Source: Nisaea nitritireducens (lineage in GTDB: Bacteria; Pseudomonadota; Alphaproteobacteria; Thalassobaculales; Thalassobaculaceae). Taken from it: 64,000 nt of DNA. Positions 35,502-44,354 of the stretch are shown in pieces; positions within the stretch are counted from its first letter, which is position 1, and the number at the start of each line of letters is the position of its first letter. The stretch is taken from assembly GCF_014904795.1 (NCBI RefSeq), contig NZ_JACZFS010000019.1:62001-126000 (forward strand), given 5' to 3'. The translations under genes were made by a program, and so were the position numbers. The notes beneath the pieces are model-generated. The model saw nothing but the letters and a program-made list of their open reading frames with translations. It ran no database searches and was not told the DNA's origin.

Positions 35502-36917
35502 TTAGTCGTCGTTGACGTAAGGGTTCTTGCTGCCGCGCAGATAGAACCGGATCGGCACCGCCGTGAGCTGGAAGCTCTCCCGCAGGCCGTTGACCAGATA
35601 CCGGATATAGGCTTCCGGCAGTTCAGTCGGTTGGCTGACGAAGGCGGCAAAGGTCGGCGGACGGGTCTTGATCTGCGTCATGTAGCGCAGCTTGATCCGG
35701 CGCCCCTTGGCCAGCGGCGGCGGGTGCTGGCCGGTCATGTCGGCAAGCCAGCGGTTCAGCCGCGAGGTAGAGACCCGGCGATTCCAGGTATCGTAGGTCT
35801 CGACAATGGAATGCAGCAGCTTGTCGAGATTGCGGCCGCGTTCGGCGGAAATGGTGATGTAGGGAATGCCCTTCACCTGCGGCAGAGAGGTCTGCAGACG
35901 GTCGCGGAGCTGACCGAGGGCCTTCTCACGGTTCTCGACGATATCCCACTTGTTGGCTGCGATGACGAGGGCCCGGCCCTCCTCGACCACCATGCGGGCG
36001 ATTGTCAGGTCCTGCTTTTCCAGCATGGTGCTGGCATCCAGCATCAGCACCACGACATGAGCAAACTGAATGGCCCGGCGGGTATCCTCGCCAGAGAGGT
36101 ATTCGAGCCGCTTGGTCACTTTCGAGCGGCGGCGCAGACCGGCTGTATCGAAAAGCTTGAAAGGCTGGCCCTCGAATTCCCAGTCGCTCTCGATGGCGTC
36201 GCGAGTGATCCCGGCCTCGGGGCCGGTCAGCATGCGGTCCTCGCCGAGCAGGGCGTTCACGAATGTCGACTTGCCGACATTCGGCCGGCCGACAATGGCA
36301 AGCCGGATCGTGTCCGGCGCCTTGGCGTCACGCCAGGTCACAGCCCCGTCGGGCGATTCCTCGATAATATCGTCAGCGGCTTCTCCGCCATCATCGAGGT
36401 CGCTGTAATCGTCATGCGCGCTCTCCGGCGCAAAGGCGGTGAGCGCATCGTAAAGCTCGCTCAATCCCTCGCCATGCTCGGCGGAAAGCGGTACCGGGTC
36501 GCCAAGCCCGAGGCCGAAGGACTCGTAAAGGCCCGGCTTGCCTGCCTTGCCCTCACATTTATTGGCGACCAGAATCACCTTCTGCTTCTCGCGGCGGAGC
36601 CAGCGGGCGAAGTGATCGTCCAGCGGCGTGACGCCAGCGCGGGCGTCAATCACGAACAGAACGGCGTCCGCTTCGGCAACGGCCGCCTCGGTCTGCTGCC
36701 GCATCCGGCCTTCAAGGCTTTCGTTATCGGCGTCTTCCAGACCAGCCGTATCGAACAGGCGGAAGGTCAGGTCACCGACCCGGCCCTCGCCCTCACGGCG
36801 ATCGCGCGTGACTCCGGGCTGATCGTCGACGATAGCGAGACGCTTGCCGGAAAGCCGGTTGAATATGGTCGATTTGCCCACATTGGGCCGACCTATGATG
36901 GCGACTGTAAAACTCAT
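35502..36917 (-). CDS. der: Ribosome biogenesis GTPase Der
   Basis: Tandem-G-domain GTPase needed for 50S assembly. The first domain has GRPNVGKSTIFNRLSG, DDQPGVTRDRREG and FDTAGLEDAD. The second has GRPNVGKSTFVNALLGED, AGITRDAIESDW and FDTAGLRRRSKV, with ANKWDIVE. A KH-like domain ends the protein. The ATG 36917 (MSFTVAIIGRP) has GGAA at a good distance; a GTG 8 codons upstream is less likely. It lies downstream of bamB, as in many proteobacteria. Confidence 0.97.
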   Translation of the reverse strand: MSFTVAIIGRPNVGKSTIFNRLSGKRLAIVDDQPGVTRDRREGEGRVGDLTFRLFDTAGLEDADNESLEGRMRQQTEAAVAEADAVLFVIDARAGVTPLDDHFARWLRREKQKVILVANKCEGKAGKPGLYESFGLGLGDPVPLSAEHGEGLSELYDALTAFAPESAHDDYSDLDDGGEAADDIIEESPDGAVTWRDAKAPDTIRLAIVGRPNVGKSTFVNALLGEDRMLTGPEAGITRDAIESDWEFEGQPFKLFDTAGLRRRSKVTKRLEYLSGEDTRRAIQFAHVVVLMLDASTMLEKQDLTIARMVVEEGRALVIAANKWDIVENREKALGQLRDRLQTSLPQVKGIPYITISAERGRNLDKLLHSIVETYDTWNRRVSTSRLNRWLADMTGQHPPPLAKGRRIKLRYMTQIKTRPPTFAAFVSQPTELPEAYIRYLVNGLRESFQLTAVPIRFYLRGSKNPYVNDD

Positions 36918-37007
36918 GGCTGTTCCGTAGTCCTGAGACACGCCTCAGATCAAGCACTGTTGCGGCATAGCCGCCATGCGGGAGCCCCGCTCCCGCAGGC
37001 AAGAAGA

Positions 37008-38351
37008 CTAGCGGTAAGCCTCGAGATCGCCATTGTCTGTCAGGAAGTATACCGTTCCCCCTGCGACGATGGGCGGCACGAAAACCGGCGAGCCAATATC
37101 GATCTTGCCAAGAATATCGCCTGTATAGGGCGAAAGCGCATAGACATCCCCGGTCGAGGCCCCCACCAGCAGGCGGTCGCTGACCAGCACCGGCCCCGCA
37201 TAGGTGATGATGCCTTCCTTGTCTTCGGGATTTTCGAACACCGGCAATTGCTGGATCCACCGGATCTGGCCGCGGCGCTTGGTCAGGGCCAGCACTTCGC
37301 CGAGGTCCGAGACCACGAAGATATAATCGCCGGCGACCCATGGAGTCTGGTTCCCGCCGATCCGCGCTTCCCAGACCCGTCGGCCGGACTTCAGGTCCGT
37401 TGCCAAAAGGCGCCCGGCCTGGCTGATGGCGACAACGAGACCGTCATCCACCACCGGATTACCGCGAATATCGGACAGTCGGGAGACCGCGTTGCGGCTC
37501 CGGATTGCGCTCAGGTTGTCGCTCCAGATCAGGCGGCCATTCTCGACCCGGAGAACGAACAGCTCACCGGAGGAATAGGGAATGATCGCCGAGCCGCCAC
37601 TCACAGCCGGGCTGGCGATGCCAAGCAGAGCTGATTCTTCGGAGATTCCGGTATGGGACCAGACCCGGGTGCCATCCCTGAGGTCGAGAGCGAAGGACTG
37701 ATTGCCCAGAATGCTGACGAAGATCCGGCCGTCTATTACCGTCGGCGCAGCCCGGACCGGTCCCGGCAACCGGGAGCGCCAGAGTTCCATTCCATCCTTC
37801 AGATCGAAGGCGATCACTTCGCCATATCCGGTCGCTGTGATCAGCTTGCCGTCACCGGCAGCGATCGCGCCCGGAAAGATGGTTTCATCCTCGTCGTCCG
37901 GCCGCGTTTCAGCGGACCATACCCGCCCGCCATCCAGCACGGAGAGCGCAGAAACCTCCCCTTCGCTGTCCATCGTGTAGATCAAACCGTCCACGACGAT
38001 CGGGCTCGCGATAAGCTGGGTTTCATCGTCCGAGCCACTGCCGATACTGGTCGACCAGGCCCGTTTCAGAACATCTCCAGCCGCCAGATGCTGCATGGCG
38101 TGCACGGCATTGCCGCCCGGCTGCGGCCAGTCCTTGTTCTCGAACGGGCGCGGCAGAACAATCTTCAATCCGGCAAGATTCGGATCCGCCGTCAGACTCT
38201 TTTCAAGTGCGAGGATCGGCAGGCGGTCGCCTTCCAGCGGCGGGCCTTCCTCTTCCTCTCCGAAAAACAGGGAGTCAGCACTACAGCCCTGCAGGAGAGT
38301 CGCCGCAAAAAATGCCAGGCCAAGGGCCCGCCAGGAACGCATACCGCTCAT
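37008..38351 (-). CDS. bamB: Outer membrane protein assembly lipoprotein BamB-like beta-propeller
   Basis: A 447-residue PQQ-repeat beta-propeller. The N-terminus is a lipoprotein signal (ALGLAFFAATLLQGC; lipobox LLQGC, lipid on Cys 23). Repeated blades carry motifs such as DLKDGMELWRSRLPGP, DLRDGTRVWSH and DLKSGRRVWEARIGG. BamB is the scaffold of the BAM complex that inserts outer-membrane proteins. The yfgM-like gene upstream and der downstream match the standard yfgM-bamB-der order, which settles the assignment. Confidence 0.93.
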   Translation of the reverse strand: MSGMRSWRALGLAFFAATLLQGCSADSLFFGEEEEGPPLEGDRLPILALEKSLTADPNLAGLKIVLPRPFENKDWPQPGGNAVHAMQHLAAGDVLKRAWSTSIGSGSDDETQLIASPIVVDGLIYTMDSEGEVSALSVLDGGRVWSAETRPDDEDETIFPGAIAAGDGKLITATGYGEVIAFDLKDGMELWRSRLPGPVRAAPTVIDGRIFVSILGNQSFALDLRDGTRVWSHTGISEESALLGIASPAVSGGSAIIPYSSGELFVLRVENGRLIWSDNLSAIRSRNAVSRLSDIRGNPVVDDGLVVAISQAGRLLATDLKSGRRVWEARIGGNQTPWVAGDYIFVVSDLGEVLALTKRRGQIRWIQQLPVFENPEDKEGIITYAGPVLVSDRLLVGASTGDVYALSPYTGDILGKIDIGSPVFVPPIVAGGTVYFLTDNGDLEAYR

Positions 38352-38364
38352 GGAACGCTCCCGC

Positions 38365-39009
38365 TCACTCGGCGCCGATGGCGCTGATCAGTTCCGTCAC
38401 CCGGGCTCGCTGCTGCCGTGGTGTCGCCGCATCGGCATTCAGCATCTGCAGGATCTCAAGGGCCTTCGCATTGTCCCCGGCCTTGAGCGCGATCATCGCT
38501 TCGGTCTCGCGGGCCAGAGCGCGCCAAGGGCCAGTGGTGTTGGCGAGCGCAGAAACTTCCCGGGAAAGTTCCGCCGGGTCCCCGCTATCGATCCGATGCG
38601 AGATGGAAAGCAGGCGGGCCAGGTCGCGCAACAGTGCAGGCGCGCTCTGGTCCCCGGCCATTTTCTTGTAGATCAGCACCGCGCCTTCGGTATCGCCGGC
38701 CTCAATCGCGGCGGCAGCCTGACGCAGTGTCGCAAGAGCCGCGTAACCGGCATTGCCGTCGATTGCGAGCGCGCCGAACCCGGCCGCTGCTGCCGAAGGA
38801 TCTTCGCCGAGAGCTTTTGCCGCAGCTTCATAGCGAGCGGACTGGGCCGCACGCTGATCTGCCTCGTAGGATTGCCAGAAACGGTATCCGGCAACTGCCG
38901 CGATAACCAGGACTGCAAGCGCGATGACATAGGGGCCATACCGTTTCCAGAGTTTGGCCGCCTTCTCCTGCTGGAGTTCTTCGTCAATCTCGCGAAAAAT
39001 GTCTGCCAC
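38365..39009 (-). CDS. YfgM-like membrane-anchored tetratricopeptide protein
   Basis: A 214-residue protein with an N-terminal cytoplasmic piece, one membrane helix (YVIALAVLVIAAVAGYRFW, about residues 27-45) and a periplasmic helical repeat region typical of TPR_21/YfgM ancillary chaperones, which in E. coli contact the Sec translocon and PpiD. The start is the GTG at 39009 (M/V-ADIFREIDEELQQEK), with CGGAG 7 bases ahead; a longer frame reaching 39072 lacks a site. bamB starts 13 bp downstream of its stop. Confidence 0.88.
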   Translation of the reverse strand: MADIFREIDEELQQEKAAKLWKRYGPYVIALAVLVIAAVAGYRFWQSYEADQRAAQSARYEAAAKALGEDPSAAAAGFGALAIDGNAGYAALATLRQAAAAIEAGDTEGAVLIYKKMAGDQSAPALLRDLARLLSISHRIDSGDPAELSREVSALANTTGPWRALARETEAMIALKAGDNAKALEILQMLNADAATPRQQRARVTELISAIGAE

Positions 39010-39269
39010 GCGTGTCTCCGTTGCGATGCGCCGTCCCCGTTTCGCTCGCTCGAACGAATGGCCGACGGACAAGTCCCTGCGCCTTTGTTCCAGACAGCAT
39101 TCCGCGCGTCTGGCTTCCAGCGGAAGAGCGCAACCTACATGGCGCGCCCGCCGAAATCAAACCGCTCTCACGCTCTCCGTACTTTCCGGTATCGCGGCCT
39201 TTACGCCGGGCGATTTTTCGGGAAAACTGTCTTTCATGAAACGGCAACAAATCCAACGGTGATCAGCTC

Positions 39270-39608
39270 ATGGCGGATTTGATTCGGCTCAAAAAAAGCC
39301 GGTCGCCGCAGCGCGGTCTCTTCTTCACAAAAAAAGAACTCGGCCAGCTCCTCGCGCTTTATTCAAGCCGCGTGATTTCCGGCGAATGGCGCGACTATGC
39401 AATCGACCATTCCGATGACGGCGCAGCCTTCTCGATTTTCCGCCACAGCCACGAGCTACCGTTGTTCTCGGTTTCCAAGAAGCAGCGCAAAGGCCAGCGC
39501 CAGCCGACCTTTGAGCTGGTGTCGGGTTACAAAAAGATCGCATCGTCACCATCTTTGGTAGACGTTATCTCTCGCTTCGAGAAATTGCCCCGCCTCGTCA
39601 CCGGTTGA
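39270..39608 (+). CDS. DUF2794 family protein
   Basis: A 112-residue conserved alphaproteobacterial protein, recognised by FFTKKELGQLLALYSSRV, SGEWRDYAIDH and the basic C-terminal KKQRKGQRQPTFELVSGYKK. No membrane segment or signal peptide. Function unknown. The family often sits divergent to other conserved genes; here it is divergent from the yfgM-bamB-der unit and ends 4 bases before the CoA-transferase start. Confidence 0.85.
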   Translation: MADLIRLKKSRSPQRGLFFTKKELGQLLALYSSRVISGEWRDYAIDHSDDGAAFSIFRHSHELPLFSVSKKQRKGQRQPTFELVSGYKKIASSPSLVDVISRFEKLPRLVTG

Positions 39609-39612
39609 AACC

Positions 39613-40998
39613 ATGTCCCCATTCGATGCCTTCCTCTCCGAAATCCGGAAAGCCGCCCGGCTGCCCGACCGGCCGGCGCCAACCGTCGCCAACCCGGGTG
39701 TTCTGCCCTCTGCCTATGCGGTAACGGATCTGGCATCCGCCTCCTTCGCCGCCGCCGGAGAGGCCATCGCCGAATTGATCAATGTACGGCACGACGCGGA
39801 TCCCGCTGTCGAAGTGGACCGGCGGCTTGCCTCCTTCTGGTACAAAAGCTCGCTGCGGCCGGACGGATGGGACTTGCCCGCACAATGGGATGCCGTGGCT
39901 GGAGACTACGCAACGAAGGACGGCTGGATCCGGCTTCATACCAACGCGCCGCACCACCGCAAGGCTGCCCTGACGGCCCTTGGCGTACCTGACACCAAAG
40001 GAACCGAGCGAGCGAATGTCGCCGCCGCCGTGGCCGCATGGAATGCCGCGGAACTCGAAGACGCCGTGGTCTCCGCCGGTGGCTGCGCCGGTGAGTTGCG
40101 TTCCAGCGCCGCCTGGGCCGCACATCCACAGGGCGAGGCCGTCGCCAGCGAGCCACTGCTGCATCACGAGGCTTTCTCCGGCCCCTCTCCGGCGAGTTGG
40201 GAAGTGAACCGCGCCCGCCCGCTGGACGGTATCCGAGTGCTCGATTTGACCCGGGTTCTGGCCGGGCCGACCGCCACCCGCTTTCTTGCCGGATACGGGG
40301 CAGACGTGCTCCGGGTCGACCCGCCGGCCGATCTCTGGAACGAGGCGCTGGCAGAGGAAATGACCCTCGGCAAACGATCGGCCATTCTCGACCTGCGCAA
40401 GGATAAAGACCGGGAGCGCCTGAAAGAGCTGATTGCCGAAGCCGATGTCATGGTGCATGGCTATCGCTCCGATGCCCTTGCCGACCTAGGCCTTGGCGCG
40501 TCCGTACGCCGCTCCCTCAACCCCGGGCTGGTCGATGTCGCGCTTTGTGCCTATGGCTGGACCGGCCCATGGGCCGAGCGGCGCGGCTTCGACAGCATCG
40601 TGCAGATGAGCAGTGGCCTCGCCGAGACCGGAATGCGTCATTACGGCAAGGATAAGCCGACACCGCTTCCCGTCCAGGCACTGGATTACGCGACCGGTTT
40701 CATCGTCGCGACAGCGGCCGTAAGCGGTCTTGCCGAGCGCATCAGGAGCGGAGACGGCAGTCACTTCCGCACCTCCCTCGCCCGCACTGCCGTTCTGCTC
40801 GAAAGCCAAAGGCAGAGCACGGATATGCCGGAATTCGCCCCGGAAACGGAAGCCGATCTCGCCCCGGCTATCGAAGAGACCCATTGGGGCCCTGCACGCC
40901 GCCTGGCCTCCGCAGTCACGGTCGCAGGCGTGCCGGTTTCCTGGGATATCCCGGCCGGCCCCATCGGCACGGCGGAGCCCGCCTGGCCACGACGCTAA
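39613..40998 (+). CDS. CaiB/BaiF CoA-transferase family protein with unusual domain order
   Basis: A 461-residue class III CoA-transferase. The usual N-terminal domain start, LDGIRVLDLTRVLAGPTATR, appears only at about residue 205, followed by YGADVLRVDPP and the catalytic Asp in ALDYATGFIVATAAV (about 360). The first 200 residues contain KDGWIRLHTNAPHHRKAALTALG, which looks like a CaiB small/C-terminal domain, so the order appears permuted compared with CaiB or formyl-CoA transferase. Whether this is the standard form of its subgroup I cannot tell. It starts 4 bases after the DUF2794 gene. The substrate is unknown. Confidence 0.85.
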   Translation: MSPFDAFLSEIRKAARLPDRPAPTVANPGVLPSAYAVTDLASASFAAAGEAIAELINVRHDADPAVEVDRRLASFWYKSSLRPDGWDLPAQWDAVAGDYATKDGWIRLHTNAPHHRKAALTALGVPDTKGTERANVAAAVAAWNAAELEDAVVSAGGCAGELRSSAAWAAHPQGEAVASEPLLHHEAFSGPSPASWEVNRARPLDGIRVLDLTRVLAGPTATRFLAGYGADVLRVDPPADLWNEALAEEMTLGKRSAILDLRKDKDRERLKELIAEADVMVHGYRSDALADLGLGASVRRSLNPGLVDVALCAYGWTGPWAERRGFDSIVQMSSGLAETGMRHYGKDKPTPLPVQALDYATGFIVATAAVSGLAERIRSGDGSHFRTSLARTAVLLESQRQSTDMPEFAPETEADLAPAIEETHWGPARRLASAVTVAGVPVSWDIPAGPIGTAEPAWPRR

Positions 40999-41097
40999 TC
41001 GTCACCGGAACGTAGTCTGCAAGATCTCGTCATCCGCTTGTTCGCCACAAATGTTCTTGTTATGTTCTCATTCTGATTTCCAACATGGACACGACGG

Positions 41098-41379
41098 ATG
41101 GGACGTTTCAAAGACAGGGCCCTGCAGCGGGACGAACAGCGCAGCCGACCGGCTACTCTCGCTGATCTTGCTCGCGCCGGGATCGGCGTGTTCTGCTGGT
41201 GCAACCGCTGCGGTCACAATGCCGAAGCGGCCACGGCCATGCTGATCTCGCAGCTCGGCCCGGATTATCCCGTGCCGGAAATCGGCACCCGGATGCGCTG
41301 CAGCGCCTGCGCCTCGAAAGATATTGCGACCCGGCCAGCCTGGCCCGCCCGTGATCAGGTCATTGCCCGGCATAGCTAG
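41098..41379 (+). CDS. Small zinc-ribbon-like hypothetical protein (93 aa)
   Basis: Not assigned to a named family. Two CxxC pairs, FCWCNRCGHNAE (near residue 35) and RCSACASKDI (near residue 70), are spaced as in a zinc ribbon. Between them lies LGPDYPVPEIGTRM. The basic N-terminus reads MGRFKDRALQRDEQ. It is probably a cytosolic metal-binding or nucleic-acid-binding protein (inference). It is isolated by 99 bp upstream and 228 bp downstream, and is transcribed like its neighbours. Confidence 0.7.
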   Translation: MGRFKDRALQRDEQRSRPATLADLARAGIGVFCWCNRCGHNAEAATAMLISQLGPDYPVPEIGTRMRCSACASKDIATRPAWPARDQVIARHS

Positions 41380-41607
41380 GCACGCGAAGCCGGTCCGGCA
41401 GTTTCAGTCCGGCAGAACTTGCCGAACCGGGCCAGGCCACGCACCCGTCCTTACAAAAAACAACAAAACTCAAACTATTTTAAGGAATTGTCGCGACGGC
41501 CGAAAAAATGGCACGCAGGTTGCTTACATTTCTGGCATCCACCGCGGGCCGGAACAGAAGGGCCGGGACCGCCAAGAAAACCGCGAATGACAGAAACGAG
41601 GCCGCAG

Positions 41608-41970
41608 ATGTCGCAGTCCACCGCCCAGCCTGCCGAGCAGTCACTGGCAAATGAGCGCCGCCGTGCACCACGCGCAACAGCCCCGATGACGGCCGTGGTC
41701 GGATCGACCCCCTACACGATCGACGACTGGAATGCGCACGGAATCAAGATTGTCGGCTATTACGGCAACCTGAAGCCGGACGACCGGGCGGAACTCCGCG
41801 TGCTGGTGCCGACCGCCGGTCCCGGAGCGTTGTTCAACGCCAAGATCTCCGTCCGGCGCTATGATCCTGAAACGGCTGCCCTTACCCTGTTGTTCGATCC
41901 TGCCGAGCCTGTTGCAACGACGACCCTGAACCGCTACTTGCATGAAATGGTCGCGCAGGGATGCGCGTGA
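41608..41970 (+). CDS. PilZ-domain-like small protein
   Basis: A 120-residue protein, mainly one PilZ-like beta-barrel. The c-di-GMP arginine motif is NERRRAPRATA (RxxxR), and the second motif reads DDWNAHGIKI, close to [DN]xSxxG with Asn for Ser. Strands such as RAELRVLVP and FNAKISVRRYD follow. It could bind c-di-GMP, but the changed second motif makes this uncertain. ATG 41608 has GAGG 6 bases ahead; an ATG at 41587 is also in frame. The next gene begins 10 bp downstream. Confidence 0.7.
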   Translation: MSQSTAQPAEQSLANERRRAPRATAPMTAVVGSTPYTIDDWNAHGIKIVGYYGNLKPDDRAELRVLVPTAGPGALFNAKISVRRYDPETAALTLLFDPAEPVATTTLNRYLHEMVAQGCA

Positions 41971-41980
41971 GGTTTATGCG

Positions 41981-42541
41981 ATGAACAGCTTCAGAGGAGC
42001 CGCCAGCCTGATGGCCGACGACCGTACACCCTCCGTGTTCGATCTGACACGCGATGCCTCTTCTGACGACAAAAAGGACCGCGACAACGACTCGGCATTT
42101 CCCAGCCTGAAACGGCGCCCTGCGGAAGAGCGGGCGAAAGAGATCGTCGACGACCTGAAAGAGGTGATCCTCAATCCCGGCCGGACCGACGGCAAGACCG
42201 GGATGCGTGTCGGTGACTGGACCAAGCGCGCCCGCAAGGACATCACCAAGGCAATCCGTGATGCCGAAACCAGCGCCGCCTTCCGAGAGCTGATGTCGGC
42301 CAACCGCATCGGCGGACTCTGCATCCGCATCGGCTTCCTCTTGATGGCCGCCGTCGCCTCATTTTTCTCCTTCTGGTACGGCATCGTCTTCATCGGCCGC
42401 GAATACGGCCCGCTCTGGGGCTTCGGCGCCACCATGTCCGCCCTCGGCCTTTCCCTCGCCTTCGTTATCGCCGGCCTGGTCTATGGCAGCGAGAACAAGG
42501 AACAGGCCCGCGACAAAGCGAAGAGCCGGTTCGAAAAATAG
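41981..42541 (+). CDS. Hypothetical protein with two C-terminal membrane helices
   Basis: Not recognised. A 186-residue protein with a long polar, charged N-terminal part (MNSFRGAASLMADDRTPSVF, then DKKDRDNDSAFPSLKRRPAE) and two membrane helices near the C-terminus (GFLLMAAVASFFSFWYGIVF and ALGLSLAFVIAGLVYGSEN) ending in a Lys-rich tail. GAGG is 8 bases ahead of ATG 41981; ATG 42011 is an alternative. It follows the PilZ-like gene by 10 bp and is probably co-transcribed with it. A membrane partner of that protein is possible. Confidence 0.65.
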   Translation: MNSFRGAASLMADDRTPSVFDLTRDASSDDKKDRDNDSAFPSLKRRPAEERAKEIVDDLKEVILNPGRTDGKTGMRVGDWTKRARKDITKAIRDAETSAAFRELMSANRIGGLCIRIGFLLMAAVASFFSFWYGIVFIGREYGPLWGFGATMSALGLSLAFVIAGLVYGSENKEQARDKAKSRFEK

Positions 42542-42658
42542 TCTGGTTTTTCTCCTCCCTGGAATGAATCTCGCGCCGTTTTCCCTGCTGCCGCACTGCA
42601 GCAATCCCGCTATAGTCACTTTTCCAGACCATCGAAAATCTGAAAATTGGGGGAAACC

Positions 42659-43435
42659 ATGAAGCTCGACTTAACGGGCAAGCGCGCACTGATCACGGCG
42701 GGCGCCGGGGGCATCGGCCGCCGCACTGCCGAACTGTTCAGCGAAGCCGGCGCCAAAGTGTTTATCTGCGATATCGATCAGGACCAGCTTGAAGACGCAC
42801 GGGACAAGGTTCCGAATCTGAACGGCACCCTGACGGACGTCTCCGACAAAGAGGCGCTGAAAAAAATGTTCAATGCCGCGATCGATGATCTCGGCGGGCT
42901 CGACATCCTGGTGAACAATGCGGGCACCGCCGGGCCGACCGGACCGGTCGAAGATGTCGATCTGGAGGACTGGGAGTCCTGCATCGACATCAACCTTACC
43001 TGCACCTTCCTGATGACCCAGATGGCCGTGCCGTATCTGCGTGAGGCGGGAGGCGGCTCCATCGTCAATCTCTCCTCGGCCGCGGGTAAATTCGGCTTCC
43101 CGATGCGCAGCCCCTATTCCGCCGCGAAATGGGGCATCGTCGGATTCACCCGGACGATTGCCATCGAACTCGGCACCGACCGGATCCGCTGCAACACCGT
43201 TCACCCGGGCGCGGTCGAAGGCGCCCGGATCGACCGGGTGATCAAGGCGAAGGCCGCGGCAAAGAAGGTCTCCGAGAATGCGATGCGGGACGAGTTGGCG
43301 TCGATAGCCTCTCTCAAGACCTTCGTCACGGCGGACGATATTGCCTCCATGATCCTGTTCCTCTGCTCGAAAGCCGGCGCCCATATCACAGGCCAGGCGC
43401 TCGCCGTCGACGGTGGCCTCGAAGGACTCGTTTGA
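42659..43435 (+). CDS. SDR family oxidoreductase
   Basis: A 258-residue classical SDR. It begins MKLDLTGKRALITAGAGGIG with the glycine motif, NNAGTAGPTGPVEDVD near residue 90, catalytic Ser in IVNLSSAAGKFG, YSAAK (YxxxK), and a C-terminal GQALAVDGGLEGLV. The ATG 42659 has GGGGGAAA ahead, a strong site; a start 4 codons upstream is less likely. It is followed after 3 bases by a DMT transporter, suggesting a small catabolic or uptake unit. The substrate is unknown. Confidence 0.88.
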   Translation: MKLDLTGKRALITAGAGGIGRRTAELFSEAGAKVFICDIDQDQLEDARDKVPNLNGTLTDVSDKEALKKMFNAAIDDLGGLDILVNNAGTAGPTGPVEDVDLEDWESCIDINLTCTFLMTQMAVPYLREAGGGSIVNLSSAAGKFGFPMRSPYSAAKWGIVGFTRTIAIELGTDRIRCNTVHPGAVEGARIDRVIKAKAAAKKVSENAMRDELASIASLKTFVTADDIASMILFLCSKAGAHITGQALAVDGGLEGLV

Positions 43436-43438
43436 TCC

Positions 43439-44344
43439 ATGCCAAAAGCAGCGCTCTCCAACAATCTCCAGGGAGCGCTGTGGATCCTCGCCTCCTGTCT
43501 GGCGGCGACAGTGATGACCGTCGGGGTCAAGATGGCCTCCGACGGTCTCTCCTCCACGCAGATCGTATTCGTCCGCTGCGTGCTGTCGCTGGCCATGACG
43601 GCCCCTTTCGTCATCGGCTACGGCAAGCGCCTGCTGTTCAGCCGGCGCTGGAAAATGCATCTGGTGCGCGGCGCCATTGGCGCCATCTCGATGAATGCGG
43701 GCTTTTATGCTCTCAGTAACCTGCCGATCACCACGGCCTCTGTTCTGTTCTTCTCAACCCCGTTGTTCATGACCGCGCTGGCCGGGCCGATGCTCGGCGA
43801 GAAGGTTGGCATTCACCGCTGGGGCGCCACCCTGGTCGGCTTCGCCGGCATTGTCGTTGTGGTGAACCCGACCCTGGACACGATCGAGTTCGCCATGCTC
43901 TCGGCGCTGATCAGTGCCGTCCTGTTCGCCGTCCTGCTGATCCAGGGCAAGATCCTCTCCAAGGACGACCCGCCCGGCACACTGATGATCTATTTCATGG
44001 TGATGAGCACGCTGGCCAGCGCGCCGCCCGCACTGTCTCACTGGGTCTGGCCGGACCAGTCGCTCTGGATTGTGCTGATCGTGCTCAGCATCGGCGCCAC
44101 GGCGCGTGTCTATTTCGACATCAAGGCCTACGCCGTCGGTGAAGCCAGCGCGATTTCGGTGTTCCAGTATCTCCGCCTGATCACCATCGCCGGTGCCGGC
44201 TATATCGTGTTCGCGGAGGTCCCGGACGAACGCACAATCATCGGCGCCGGTCTGATCGTCGCCAGCACACTCTATATCGCCCAGCGCGAGGCGTTCCGGC
44301 AAAGACGGGCGCGGCTTGCAGCGAAGGCACAGGCAGTCGAGTAA
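43439..44344 (+). CDS. DMT family (EamA) transporter
   Basis: A 301-residue membrane protein with ten predicted helices in two EamA repeats. Repeat 1 ends near LPITTASVLFFSTPLFMTALAG; repeat 2 has AYAVGEASAISVFQYLRLI and VFAEVPDERTIIGAGLIVAS. The C-terminus is basic (RQRRARLAAKAQAVE). This family exports or imports metabolites; the substrate is unknown. It shares an operon with the SDR gene upstream and converges with the amidase gene. Confidence 0.88.
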   Translation: MPKAALSNNLQGALWILASCLAATVMTVGVKMASDGLSSTQIVFVRCVLSLAMTAPFVIGYGKRLLFSRRWKMHLVRGAIGAISMNAGFYALSNLPITTASVLFFSTPLFMTALAGPMLGEKVGIHRWGATLVGFAGIVVVVNPTLDTIEFAMLSALISAVLFAVLLIQGKILSKDDPPGTLMIYFMVMSTLASAPPALSHWVWPDQSLWIVLIVLSIGATARVYFDIKAYAVGEASAISVFQYLRLITIAGAGYIVFAEVPDERTIIGAGLIVASTLYIAQREAFRQRRARLAAKAQAVE

Positions 44345-44354
44345 AGACTTTCGA

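Noticed and set aside
35388-37634. A 748-codon open frame on the plus strand
   Set aside because: It is exactly antisense to der and bamB, whose motifs are unmistakable. High GC keeps the opposite strand open; its protein has no recognisable domain.
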